Below are positions 1 to 10,023 of a stretch of 24,861 nt of DNA, in pieces. Below the pieces are notes generated by a model that did not search any database, was not told the DNA's origin, and was given only the letters and a program-made list of their open reading frames with translations. Made by a program: the position numbers and the translations under genes. Origin of the DNA: Paramacrobiotus richtersi. Lineage: Eukaryota; Tardigrada; Eutardigrada; Parachela; Macrobiotidae. The stretch spans positions 1 to 24,861 of the forward strand of contig JAQGAU010000695.1 of NCBI GenBank assembly GCA_034698045.1, written 5' to 3'. Within the stretch, counting starts at the first letter, position 1. The number at the start of each line of letters is the position of its first letter.

Positions 1-824
1 ATTCAACCACATTCCTGACGCAATCAACAATAAACTCTCACTGGCGTGATTGCCCCACCCAGACCCTTATCTACCTTACGACCGTCTACATTACGCTACA
101 CACACAACCCGGATACTGGCCGTGGCCGCGACTCTGGCCTACTTTTGCACACTGACCCCAAAAACATAGTCCGAACCATTATTTCAAGTGACGAAAGAAT
201 AATCACGGCAAAAATCACTGGCCATGAGAAAAACATGCCGTTACGAAGAGCAATAAATTAGAAAGTAAATTTTTTTTGTATTCATTTTCTTTTTAATTTT
301 CCCATGAAAAACAAGTAAAAACGATACAAAAAAATTCGCAAAAATAGATTAACAGTACGCAAAAATGGTAAAAAAAATGCTTGTGATTTTTTCCCCATTT
401 CTGTACTCCAGCTGACAAATAAATTAGTGTTTTCGCGTTGAACAGATAATACGCAGAATCCAATGCAACACGCGGAGAAAAATTAACCCATTCATTAACT
501 TGTTATAGAAAAATTAGAAAAACAATTACATAAATATCTAAAAATATTGTAGATAAGATGCAATAAAATTAAAAAAAATTAGCCCATTGAATAGTTTGAC
601 ATATAACATTATAAACCAAATTACATAAAATAGCTTAAAATATTGTAAATCAAAAACAATAAAGTTAAAAAAATTATCCCATTGATTACACAAAATTATA
701 AACCAAATTACATAAAATATCTTAAAATATTGTAAATCAAAAACGATAAAACGAGAAACTTCCAGAGTAAGCAATACAATAAATCACGAAATAATATGTG
801 AATATTCTATGTGATCACGCCTAC
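1..824. other. AT-rich noncoding DNA, probably intron of the coiled-coil gene
   Basis: Downstream, in minus-strand sense, of the donor at 824. The first 260 bases are more balanced in composition but give no supported exon on either strand. From 260 on the sequence is A/T-dominated and contains a three-copy tandem repeat, listed separately. Confidence 0.5.
482..750. repeat. Three-copy tandem repeat, about 90-95 bp period
   Basis: Copies lie at about 482-567 (diverged), 568-662 and 663-750. The last two share the blocks 'ataaaccaaattacataaa' and 'aaaatattgtaaatcaaaaa', followed by a/gataaa. Each copy contains a '(a/t)cccatt' block near its start. It appears to be intronic. Confidence 0.7.
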
Positions 825-1940
825 CTTTTTCTCCATCTCATCCTGACGTAGACGAATATTCTCCCCCGCAATCCGCAGCTCCTCATGGGCCGCCCGGAAC
901 CTGGCCGATATCTCCGCCCGTCGCTCGGCACTGGCCGCCACATCCGTGGCAAACTGCCGATTGATGGTTTCCTACAGCAACATTCACACACACACGTTAC
1001 ACAACCTACAACTACCCATAAACAACTTTTCATTGATGTAACATGGTGCACAAGGGCGCCTTCTTTAACGACTCCAATCGACGTCAAAATTCATATTCAC
1101 GTTACACCGGAAACGACTCATACCGGCAAAAAACTATAAATAAAATTGCCGGATTCTTCACCGGCTTATTCATCAGTGTTTGCACTGTGACAAAACATGC
1201 TCGAATATGATTCTTGAGTTTTGTCACCAGGTGAACGTTGGAAGACGGGCGTTACGGGAACAATCAAAAAGGCAAACATAGCTGATTACTGATAAAACCG
1301 GGGTATAGTGCGTAATCTCAGCGGTCCATCTTTACGACCTCAACGGGCTGATGCAATTTGAACCCGTATGTAAACTTCAACAGAAATCTGATTTTTATCC
1401 AAATTTTAAAATCAACCGACAGTGAAACTAACAAAAATATCAATAAAGCAACTTTGTTGACAATTTTCTTCTAAAAAATATTTTTTAAAATATTCCACGA
1501 AAGTTTCCATCTAACATGAAAAGCAATCATCCACGGTTAAAATTCCAAAATTATATGAAAATTTTTAATCATAACATAAAACATATTTTCTCTGAGTTTA
1601 TTAACCAAAAGAAGGGAAAAAACAGGCACTTACAATTTCCTTTTCTTTCCCAGCAACTTTATCATCAATTTCCTGCACTTCGGCGTCGTGCTGTTTTTTA
1701 TTAGGAGGATGAGGTTTTTTTGGCACTGGAAACAAATCGGTCACTTACAAATTCCGAATAAAAATTAAAAAAAAATACTTTGAAAATGCTTTGAAAATAA
1801 TGACAATATTCAAAAATATAAGAAATAAATAAAAACGCACCTTCAGGAGTTCCAGCCAGATTACTGCTACTGCTGGCATTGGACATGCGTCCATCCCCTG
1901 AGCGCCGTCTAACAGGTCTATTCCAGGTTCCGGCCATCAT
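825..1940 (-). CDS. Unrecognised coiled-coil protein, N-terminal three exons (partial, runs off left edge)
   Basis: Three exons read on the minus strand join in frame: 1940-1841, 1725-1634 and 971-825. Their junctions are GAAG|GTGCGT, CAG|TGCC, ATT|GTAAGT, TAG|GAAACC and AAG|GTAGGC. They give 113 residues, and an open donor at 824 shows the gene continues to the left. Start: two ATGs in tandem (1940 and 1937). Residues 1-30 are Arg- and Ser-rich (WNRPVRRRSGDGRMSNASSS), then a Pro/Lys stretch (PKKPHPPNKK). From about residue 45 there is a highly charged, helix-friendly segment rich in E, K, R, Q and A with no Pro or Gly breaks (for example ERRAEISARFRAAHEEL), as expected of a coiled coil. I do not recognise the family; a ciliary or cytoskeletal coiled-coil protein is a guess only. 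No further coding exon was found in 1-824. Confidence 0.6.
972..1633 (-). other. Intron 2 of the coiled-coil gene
   Basis: Bounded by donor GTAAGTG at 1633 and acceptor TGTAG at 972 (minus strand). It contains no additional supported exon. The 62-codon plus-strand frame at 1516-1704 overlaps exon 2 antisense and is not considered coding. Confidence 0.55.
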
Positions 1941-1985
1941 GCACCAATATCAAGATTTAGGATGGCATCAACAGGAATCGGAATC

Positions 1986-2583
1986 TGAAAGAAACGCGTA
2001 AATTCCACATTAATTCATGAAATTCTTCCAATAAACCGTGTAAATGTTCTTACGCTGGCTGATACTGTTCTTGATACAGAATAATTTTCAGGAACAATAT
2101 TCAATCATATTAATAAAATAAACTAGAAGGATGTTCGAAAGTCTGTGCAGAAATCGCGAAATGCATGCGATTCTCCCAAGAACCAGACAGGTTCCACATC
2201 ACCCTAACCAAGGTGGCAGATGGTTTTGCACCCAGCACTACGCATCGGAATTGATTCTAATTGTATAAAACCATTGGAAAATTGCTTAAACTGTGTTGAT
2301 TCCATCTCCGAATGACGAGAAGGAAAAATATGCCCAAAATGCTGCGGCTGTGGTTTCAGCTAAACATTTTTTGAAATTTCGATTGCATTTACGTATTCTT
2401 GCTGTTCAGAATGCCGGAAACCTTCATAAAAAAGAATTTAAAACCAAACTTCCATACGAATCTGATGGGAAACTTCGCAAAACGCGTTTTAAACTCATAA
2501 ACAGCAGAATTACTGTTATTGGGCAATAAAAATTATAAAATTGTCGTGAAAGATTTTCAGCAGCAAATACGTATTTACTTACA
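1986..2583 (-). other. Probable 5'UTR intron of the coiled-coil gene
   Basis: On the minus strand a good acceptor (TTTCTTTCAG) ends at about 1986, leaving about 45 nt of leader before the ATG at 1940. A consensus donor GTAAGTAAAT begins at 2582. The region between holds no supported coding exon; the 78-codon plus-strand open frame at 2293-2529 has no family resemblance. An upstream noncoding exon would therefore end at 2583. This is inferred from splice-site quality only. Confidence 0.35.
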
Positions 2584-3517
2584 ATTTTGTATCGCAGTCC
2601 TCGCACAGTTATCCGAAAACAATCAGGTCACCATCCGTATTCCACAGTTTGCGAAAAACAATTAAAAATTAAAAAACAACAAGCATAGTTAAAAAGATCA
2701 ACTGAAAGCGACCTGAGCACAGACCCTACTCGACGAACATCTTCGCTTGTCTTTCCGGAGAAGCATGACCGGTACGTCACGGATAAAGGGCGGCTCCTGT
2801 CTGCTAATGTGGGCCAATGGGTATTGAGGACGGACACGATGGGCGGTTTTATCGCGATTTAACGGTGCTGATTGGGTGAATGCTCCCAGTGTTAAACCGT
2901 CCCGCTCAAGAAGGTTTCTTCACCTTCGGCTTCGTCAGATCACAACAGAAACTACAAAACGCCAAGTCTGGCTTGCTTGTGCATGATTTATTTGGAATTT
3001 GTTACCGTTTTTAAATCTGTTTTTTACCTGAGCTCTGTAGGTTAAATACCTGATTATGACGCATCATTAATGTTTATTCTTGTTGGGAGATCCTATTTGC
3101 GGGTACGTGCACCTCGAGCTGGATGCTCATGTTAACTTTGTTCTGGAGTCTGGACTTCGTTCTAGATGTCTTCTCGCAGCAAATTTCTAGTGTTTTTATC
3201 CTGTGCTATTCAAGTTTTACTCGTGGTAATGATAGTTTGAACCATATATGGGATTAGCTCGATTTGAAAGCTCGTACAGTGGGCATTTCATTTTTGCTGG
3301 TTGGTTTTGCGTGGTACGAGTAATCCAACGGTTCAACTTAAAAGCTGCGCAACCTTCAGATGTCCTGTTAGCTGTATCAGTTCGAACGAATCGTCTAACA
3401 GGGACCACTCGTTTTGCAGTCTGAATTCTGAAATTAGTGCTTTATTGCAGTTCACTTATTTTGTTTGCAGAATACAGCAGGCATTGTTTTCCCAGATCTT
3501 GACTAAATAATCCGAGA
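2584..3517. promoter_or_regulatory. Divergent upstream region between the coiled-coil gene and RAD21
   Basis: The flanking genes are transcribed outward from this stretch, so it should hold both promoters and leader sequences. Base composition is more balanced than in the introns. No clear TATA box is seen. On the plus strand two acceptor-like sites lie just before the RAD21 ATG (TTTGTTTGCAG ending near 3471 and TTTTCCCAG ending near 3494), so RAD21 probably has a spliced 5'UTR whose first exon lies here. Exact transcription starts cannot be assigned. Confidence 0.4.
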
Positions 3518-6500
3518 ATGTTCTACGCACACTTTGTGCTCAGCAAGAAAGGCCCTCTGGCCAAAGTGTGGCTGGCTGCGCACTGGGAACGCAAGCTAAC
3601 CAAGACCCATGTGTACGAAACGGATATCGAAGAAACCGTGGAAAATCTTCTCAACCCGAAGGTAAAATCTCGTCCACTAGCTCTGTGTGATACAATGTGA
3701 CCTTGCCACTATTTCTAACAGATTAAACTGGCTCTACGAACATCCGGGCATCTACTGTTGGGCGTCGTACGGATCCACTCGCGTAAAGCCAAGTATCTCC
3801 TCCAGGACTGCAATGAGGCTCTCAGCAAAATCAAACAGGCCTTTCGCCCCGTCATTATTGATCTGCCTGTGGAGCAGCGGGTGGCCAGTAAGAGTGCCAT
3901 CACCTTACCCACACAGGAAAAGGAAATCACCTTCACACAACGGGAATTCGCTATGGTGGAGATTGATTTTGATCTCGATATGGAAGAACTCAGGTATCAG
4001 CCATTTCTTTGGTCTTTTTCTGAAATTAGTTTTCCTTTAAGTTTCCCGTTTTGTTTATTGTAAACTTCATTGCACCTGGCAGCGCTTTACATGCTTAAAA
4101 TGAGAGATATAATGATTTCGTTACTTTTCACTGTCGATAATGTTGTTTTTCGTAGTGATGCTGAGTTGCGTAAACGATTCGCTGGAAATCAGTCTCGACC
4201 GGAAGACATCACTCTCAATGAGGCCATTATCGGAATCGGTGGACGAAATGACGAAGAATATGATGATCGTCTGCAGGATGATTTTGGTATGTGTTCGCAT
4301 CCCATTGTGGAGTTTCCAGTAGTTATATGGTGTTTTTTAACTTATAGGCGATATGAATCTGAATTTGGAAGAATTCAACATTCCCGTACAGCCGATGCGT
4401 AATGAAGAGCAGCCATCGGATGCGCTGCTTGGGGATTTTGATAGTTTAATCAATCCAGATGGTGATGCTCCCATGGATGATGGGCTGGATGCGCCGGAGA
4501 AGGATACGACGGAAAAAGGTAGTTTTCGATCGAAATAAGCTGGAATCTTGTTGTTTAGGAATTCAGCACGTTTCTTTCAAATTAAACCGATAAAAAGTCG
4601 TACAACATTAATAAAACAGCATAATAGAGTCAATAGACGATAGTTATCGAACGTTGATCCTTGTCAAAGGCTGCCTGCATTTTTAAAAAAGGGCTTATTT
4701 TTTTGGGAGAAGTTTTGCAAAATTTGAGTGAAATCTTCCACATCGGGACTGGGATTGGAATTTAGTGATTAACTTGGTTTTTGATGTAATTATGCTTGTT
4801 ATTGATCATTCCTGGGTTTCTTTAGTGAAAGAACCCGCTCCCGAAGCGCCCCCAACAGAACCCGTAATAACCACCGACATTCCAGCCGGACCAGACCCAA
4901 TAGTGGGCGAACGCTCCCGCGACCCTTCCAGTACGCTTTTTCTTTCACAAAACCACTTCCTCACCAAATTAACCGCTTTTTCTTGCAGTTGCCCCATCCC
5001 ACAACCCCTCAGAAGCCACCACCGTCCGTCCCCTGGACGACACCTTCCCCGCCCACCCCGGCCTGATCCAGCCGGTCAAGGAGCGGGCTCGCGCCAAACG
5101 CCGTCGCCGCTTGCTGGTGGACGACCAGAAGGTCATTGGCAGTGATCAGATGCGCGCCCAGCTGCAGGATCCCAGTGATATTGTCCGGACATTGGAACTG
5201 GGACCGCGGAGTGATCGACTCATGTATCTACGGGAGGTGGCCATGGGGGAGAAGATGTGGAAGTATCCGGGGATTTATTTTGAGGATGGAGTCATGGGGC
5301 TGTCACAGAAACTGACCGATGTGAGTTGCAATCTACTTATACTTGGATACGGTAGTTGAAATGTTAATTAATGTGGTTTGCAGTTTTTTGCGGATATCCT
5401 CAGTCATCCTGTTGTACCGCGGATGGATAATGTGGAGAATTTCTTCCCGGATACCCTGGATATTAGTGTCAATCGGTATTCGGAGATTTTTCGGGATGCA
5501 GTCAGTAAGTGCATTGATTCGGTAGTAACTTCTGTTTTCGCTCTTAACATGTGCGTTTCTTACTGTATTTCTGTTTATACTTTTCCCTTATTGTTTATCC
5601 TTTGTTTATACATTGAAATGCAGCTGTTCAAGAAAAAAATTTTCCTTTATTCAAAAAATTGTCAAAATGCTTTTCCTTTCTTTTTTCCGCATATAATCGT
5701 TTTTATTAACTGCACGTATGATGCTGTACGTATGTTATCCCTGAAAACAGTTTTTTGGTTGCAGGTTTTGGTAATTATGCCGCTGCGGATGATATGCAGC
5801 TGCCGGTGGATGAGACTAACGTTCCACTGCAAGAATTGGAGGAAGTGCCATCACCCACGTCCAAAGGCAAGCGTTCGCACCACACCATGGAAGGATCTCC
5901 GGATATGTTGGTACCGGGGTCGGAGGTGCCGTCCGATGCACAGCGGCCGGTCAAGAAGCGGGCTGGCGGCGATGGGGAGGTGGATGATGAGGAAGCGGTA
6001 AGAATGGCTTATCGCTGTTCAGTAACCGTAGTTGTGGCTGGTGGTGGTTGTATGCCGCATTCTCGCTGAAACACCATCGATTTTTACAAAGTTCAGCAGA
6101 TGTTGACAGGTTTTTTCTTCATTAACATTTAAGCATTATTATACGATTATTTCTTTGCTTTGCTCTTAGTTTATTAAAATTATTAAGAAAATTAACTACT
6201 AGGTTATTAAATTATTAAGAAAATTAACTCTTAGGTTATTAAATTATCAAGAAAATCAGCTATTATGTTATTAAATTACTGAGAAAATTAGCTCTTAGGT
6301 TATTAAATTATTAAGAAAATTTGCTCTTAGGTTATTAAATTATTAAGGAAATTAGCTCTTATTTTATTAAATTATTAAGAAAATCAAATCAAATAACAGG
6401 TTATTAAATTGAAAAAAATTAGCTATTAGGTTATCAAATTATCAAGAAAATTAGCTCTTAGGTTACTAAATTATTAAGAAAATTAGCTTTTATGTTACTA

Positions 6501-7042
6501 AATTATTAAGAAAATCAGCTATTTGGTTATTAAATTATTAAGAAAATTAGCTCTCAGGTTATTAAATTATTGAGAAAATCAGGCGTTAATGGGCATTATT
6601 TCCAAAAGAAACAATGACTTCAAAAGAAACAAATCTTTATTTGTGAAATATTAGATTTATTCTTCACGTGCTTGATTACACGGAATTTTACATAAACCGT
6701 CGCCAAACCCAGCTTAATTTTTCGTATTCAATTTCTCATGTACCATTTCAACAGCACGCCGAGGACTACGACAAGATGAGCAAACGGACCAAGGAGGTGT
6801 TTGACCAGTTCTCGGCCCTCCTGACCCGCCGTCACACCCCGCGCCACAGCAAATCCGACGGCTCCCAGTCCATCAACTTTGACGAGCTGATCCGGGGACG
6901 CCGTTCCCGCAAAGAAGTGGCGCAGCGCTTCTACAGTAGTCTGGTACTCAAGAAGCTGCAGGCGGTGGATGTGGAGCAGGAAGTGGCGTACGGGGATATT
7001 TGGCTGAAGAAGGGACCGCGGTTTGTTGAATTCTCCAAATAA
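3518..7042 (+). CDS. RAD21: RAD21/SCC1 cohesin kleisin subunit (nine exons, 598 aa)
   Basis: Alpha-kleisin that closes the SMC1-SMC3 cohesin ring and is cut by separase at anaphase; nuclear. Exons: 3518-3661, 3722-3993, 4156-4286, 4348-4518, 4826-4930, 4989-5320, 5384-5504, 5765-5997 and 6755-7042; all phases close to one 598-residue frame (human about 631). The N-terminal domain (residues 1-110) starts [20 protein letters not shown] and includes the strongly conserved [14 protein letters not shown] and [15 protein letters not shown] blocks. This is the RAD21 rather than the REC8 type. Around residues 309-335 a basic run then (Q)[12 protein letters not shown] matches the region before the SA/STAG contact. 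The C-terminal winged helix (about 540-598) has [14 protein letters not shown] and the closing GPRF. The middle is acidic and poorly conserved, as usual. Introns are short except intron 8 (5998-6754), which carries a minisatellite. Confidence 0.95.
6169..6585. repeat. Minisatellite, about 13 copies of a 32-bp unit, in RAD21 intron 8
   Basis: The unit is close to 'ggttattaaattattaag' followed by 'aaaattagctctta'. I count about 13 head-to-tail copies. Most are exactly 32 bp; copy 7 is lengthened by a few bases and copy 8 shortened. Copies differ by scattered substitutions such as tta/tca, att/atc and ctctta/ctatta. The array fills the middle of the 757-bp intron. Confidence 0.9.
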
Positions 7043-7634
7043 ACACGTGGAAAAGACGGAAAATTGGAAAAAAGTGGAAAAATTGATGGATTTGATTGGG
7101 AAAATGTGGAAAAATTCAGGAATCTTGTTGATCATCGTTTGGACATTGTGGCTCCTGTTGTGCATGCCATATGACTGGATTTTATTGCTTTAACTTTTTC
7201 CGTGTTTCCAGGTTGGTATTTGCACCGTTTTTGAGTATTTGTTCGTCCTTTTGATCTGTATTATTGCGTCTGCATGCGTGTGTAGTTTTTCTAGCTTTGA
7301 CACCAAAAGAACTGGTTTTTTACGTGTACACCAATAAGTGCATGTTTCTCGCTTGAAAAAACAATATTGACCATAAAAATAACCGAACAGATCCGTCTGG
7401 CGTGATAAAAAGTGGATTTTCGGTTATGATACACCCTTGTAAAAACTACCAGGCGAAACGTGCCAATACCCATCCGTGTGCTTGAACTTTATCGGGCAGT
7501 TACGTAATAAAAGGCAGTCTGTCTCGCCAGTTCGGTGGAGAATAGCCCGAGGCGATTTCAGTGTAATTATATACTTTAGCCTATTCAGTGCTAAGCAGTC
7601 AGTCAGCGAGCTAATCCGCATAATTCCCCGCAAA
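7043..7634 (+). other. RAD21 3'UTR and upstream region of the secreted-protein gene
   Basis: Begins with a G/A-rich stretch of repeated 'ggaaaa' words after the RAD21 stop, plausibly 3'UTR. No AATAAA is evident. The second half holds the promoter of the next gene. No supported coding sequence: the open frame that extends the next gene upstream to 7476 lacks any protein-like feature before the ATG at 7635. Confidence 0.5.
7568..7605 (+). promoter_or_regulatory. Candidate TATA box and TCAGT initiator of the DUF2807-like gene
   Basis: TATATAC begins at 7568 and an arthropod-style initiator TCAGTC begins at 7599, putting the A at 7601, 33 bases after the TATA start. This is the canonical spacing. 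It would give a leader of about 34 nt before the ATG at 7635. A second TCAGTG at 7585 is too close to the TATA. Based on pattern and spacing only. Confidence 0.45.
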
Positions 7635-9383
7635 ATGGAGCACTTGTTAACGTTACTTGTATTGGGATTCTTCGCGGCCGCATCCGCCCAGTTCTCCGAC
7701 ACCCGGACCGTGGACGAGCCGTTCAACGGGATCGCCGTGGACGGCCCGTTCTCCATCGATATCGGGTTGGGAGACAAGGACTCGATCGTTCTCTCCGGTT
7801 CCAACAAGGACTTCATCAAAGCCGTCGACACGGTAGTGGAGAATGGGACGTTGAAGATCCGCTTCGGGAACTGGGATACCAAGTTCACCGGGATCCTACA
7901 GATTGCCGTGACGACGAAGAGTGTGATCAATGTGGTAGCGGCCGGTCCGGCGCAGATCACATCAAGGAGTACGTTGAAGGCGCAGACGTTCCGGGCGGTG
8001 GTGAGTGGGTCGGCCGCGTTGATTGCCAATGTGGAGGCGAGTAATCTGATCCTGGTGGTCAGTCAGAGTGCCAGTATGATTGGGAGTGTGACGAGTAAGA
8101 ATATCAATGCGGTGCTGGCGAACAGTGGGGCGATTACGTTGACGGGGACCACGGATAATGCCAATGTTGTGGTGAGTGAAGGGGGGTTATGTAATTGGGT
8201 GACTAGGGTTTTTAGGAAGTGAAGCATTGGATGTAAGATATTTTGCATACGGTCAAAGTCGTTATAACTACAACCGGAGAATCATTAAGGAAAAGCATGT
8301 TAAATCTTGCGCTTGTGATTTTTATTAATAAATTTTTATAGAAAATTATATTCAGGAATTTTAGCAAAGTTTTTGAAATCCATTCCTGATATACATATAT
8401 ATATATATATATATATTTTTTTTTTGTCCACGAGTTTCGCCAGCACAATGGGACAACGAATGGTAGTATTTTAGTAAATTAACAGATACAAAGCATTCTT
8501 AACAGATTACAAGTCGAGATAAATAACTGAAACAATAAATTATTGTAAAAGTTACATAGATTTCTCGTTCGTTAAAGAAGTACAGCTAACAGTAATGGGT
8601 TCGATGTGACTCACAAGTCAGCCTTATCTGTACTGTACGCGTAAACGTGAACTATATCGCTAACAATCAATAAGCCAATACGGCATAGTGATTAATTAGC
8701 AAAGTCGAGTGTAAAAGAAATTTAATGAAAGGTAACATTAATTTTAATGTCCGGTTGCTGTTTTGGCATCGTTTCTTGTATATATCAGAATAGGTACTGT
8801 ACTTCTAGTAAAACGCTAATACCAACCATTATTCTATTCGTTAATGTGATTTTGGGTATACAAGGGTAGTGTAGCGGCTTTTGACCTCTGCCAACCACTG
8901 CGCGTACGCTGAATAAACTTCAAGATAAAAGTATACGCAATTTTCTTTTTGATCATTTTAACAACGAATCTGTAGAGCGAAACAAAGGCTTTTGAAGGCA
9001 AAAACAGTGTAGGACGATCTGGAAATTTTGGAGATCAAATCCCGAGCAGTTATAGAATGATCTTGCGAGGGAAACATAAAAGACTGCAGTATACCCTGTG
9101 ATGGTATTAAGTTTATTATTAATCTGCACGGTTGTAAAATTTATTATCAGTGTTATGCAATTTATTATGAATTTATTAGGTAAGCGGTTCGGGTGTGTTC
9201 CATGGATTCGGTCTGAACGCGGCCACCATCAGCACCACCGCCAACGGCAGCGGCCAGGCAGAAGTGCGCGCCAGTCAAGAAATCAAGGCAACGGCCTCCG
9301 ATGACGCCGTGGTCAAGACACAGGGCACTGATAACGTTTCTAAAGATGAACAAGACCGAGGCACAGTACAGGAGGCGGCATAA
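7635..9383 (+). CDS. Secreted DUF2807-like adhesin-head beta-helix protein (two exons, 246 aa)
   Basis: Exons 7635-8171 and 9180-9383, joined GTG|GTGAGT...TTATTAG|GTA in phase 0. The start at ATG 7635 opens a clear signal peptide (basic-free hydrophobic core LLTLLVLGFFAAASA, likely cut before Gln19). The mature protein begins with a 'PFNGIAVDGPFSIDI' strand pair. It then has a repetitive Ser/Ala/Gly/Val pattern with recurrent GS-type turns (VVSGSAALIANVEASNLILVV, then VVVSGSGVFHGFGLNAATI) in 18-25 residue rungs. That is the periodicity of the DUF2807 putative autotransporter adhesin head (GIN) family, common in bacteria. No catalytic motif is seen. It is probably an extracellular beta-solenoid of unknown role. 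The exon join falls inside a rung and restores the GSG motif, supporting the model. The C-terminus is Lys/Asp/Gln-rich and probably disordered. Confidence 0.75.
8172..9179 (+). other. 1,008-bp intron of the DUF2807-like gene
   Basis: Donor GTGAGT at 8172 and acceptor TTATTAG ending at 9179. It contains a (TA)n-T tract at about 8392-8426 and otherwise unique AT-rich sequence with no supported exon. Confidence 0.7.
8392..8426. repeat. (TA)n microsatellite followed by a poly-T run
   Basis: About a dozen TA/CA-TA dinucleotides directly followed by a run of T, inside the intron of the DUF2807-like gene. Confidence 0.85.
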
Positions 9384-10023
9384 ACACCTTCGTTTACTTA
9401 TAACACACCTACTCGTAAAGGTCACAATGGCGAATGTTTGATTCCTGATCTGATACTACAACTGTGCTGCTTGATGCTAACTGAACAATCTTGTACTGCA
9501 TTTTATTGGTTTCACCCCAATTGTGCGTTGAAATGCACCTGACATGACAAATGTATGCGAACATGATAAAAAAAATGTTTGTATTGCTTTTTGTTTAAAG
9601 CGTGCGGTCAGAGTTTCTCTTTATATATTCGATTACAGAATTCATGGTATTTCATCGATCTGCAGTAAGTGGTCTTGTTTTCATGCTTATGGTTGCTCCT
9701 TTCATTTCATGAACACTTGACCTTTTAACATTTCAACGCGATATTTCGTTGTTTTTGAACACTTTCAACGTAACACTGGTTGTTCTTATTTGTAATTGCA
9801 CTATTTTTCCATTTCAACATCAGGACGAATTTACTGAGCAAAGAAAATCAAGAAAATACGTAGACGCATTACTAACAAAACTACGAAGCACCTGATCCCA
9901 TAGCGTAACAAAATCTCACATTTCTAACGTACAGAGAACCCAACCCAACAACTGGAAGCCAAAAAATGAGCACCACCAAAAATACCGACAAAACAACCCT
10001 TAAGCTCCATAAACCCGGCAGGA
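9384..10023. other. Convergent intergenic region (3' ends of DUF2807-like gene and ALDH8A1)
   Basis: Both neighbouring genes end here tail to tail, so it should contain both 3'UTRs. A minus-strand CCAATAAAAT word near 9503-9512 is a possible polyadenylation signal for ALDH8A1, though it is about 500 bases past the stop. No coding sequence is supported. Confidence 0.5.

Noticed and set aside
2293-2529. 78-codon plus-strand frame upstream of RAD21
   Set aside because: Lys-rich and unrecognisable; lies in the probable 5'UTR intron of the opposite-strand gene.
7476-7634. Upstream extension of the DUF2807-like reading frame to 7476
   Set aside because: It would place the signal peptide internally and lies over the TATA and initiator motifs; ATG 7635 is the better start.
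7424-8029. 201-codon minus-strand frame opposite the DUF2807-like gene
   Set aside because: Antisense shadow; the plus strand has signal peptide, splice sites and family pattern.
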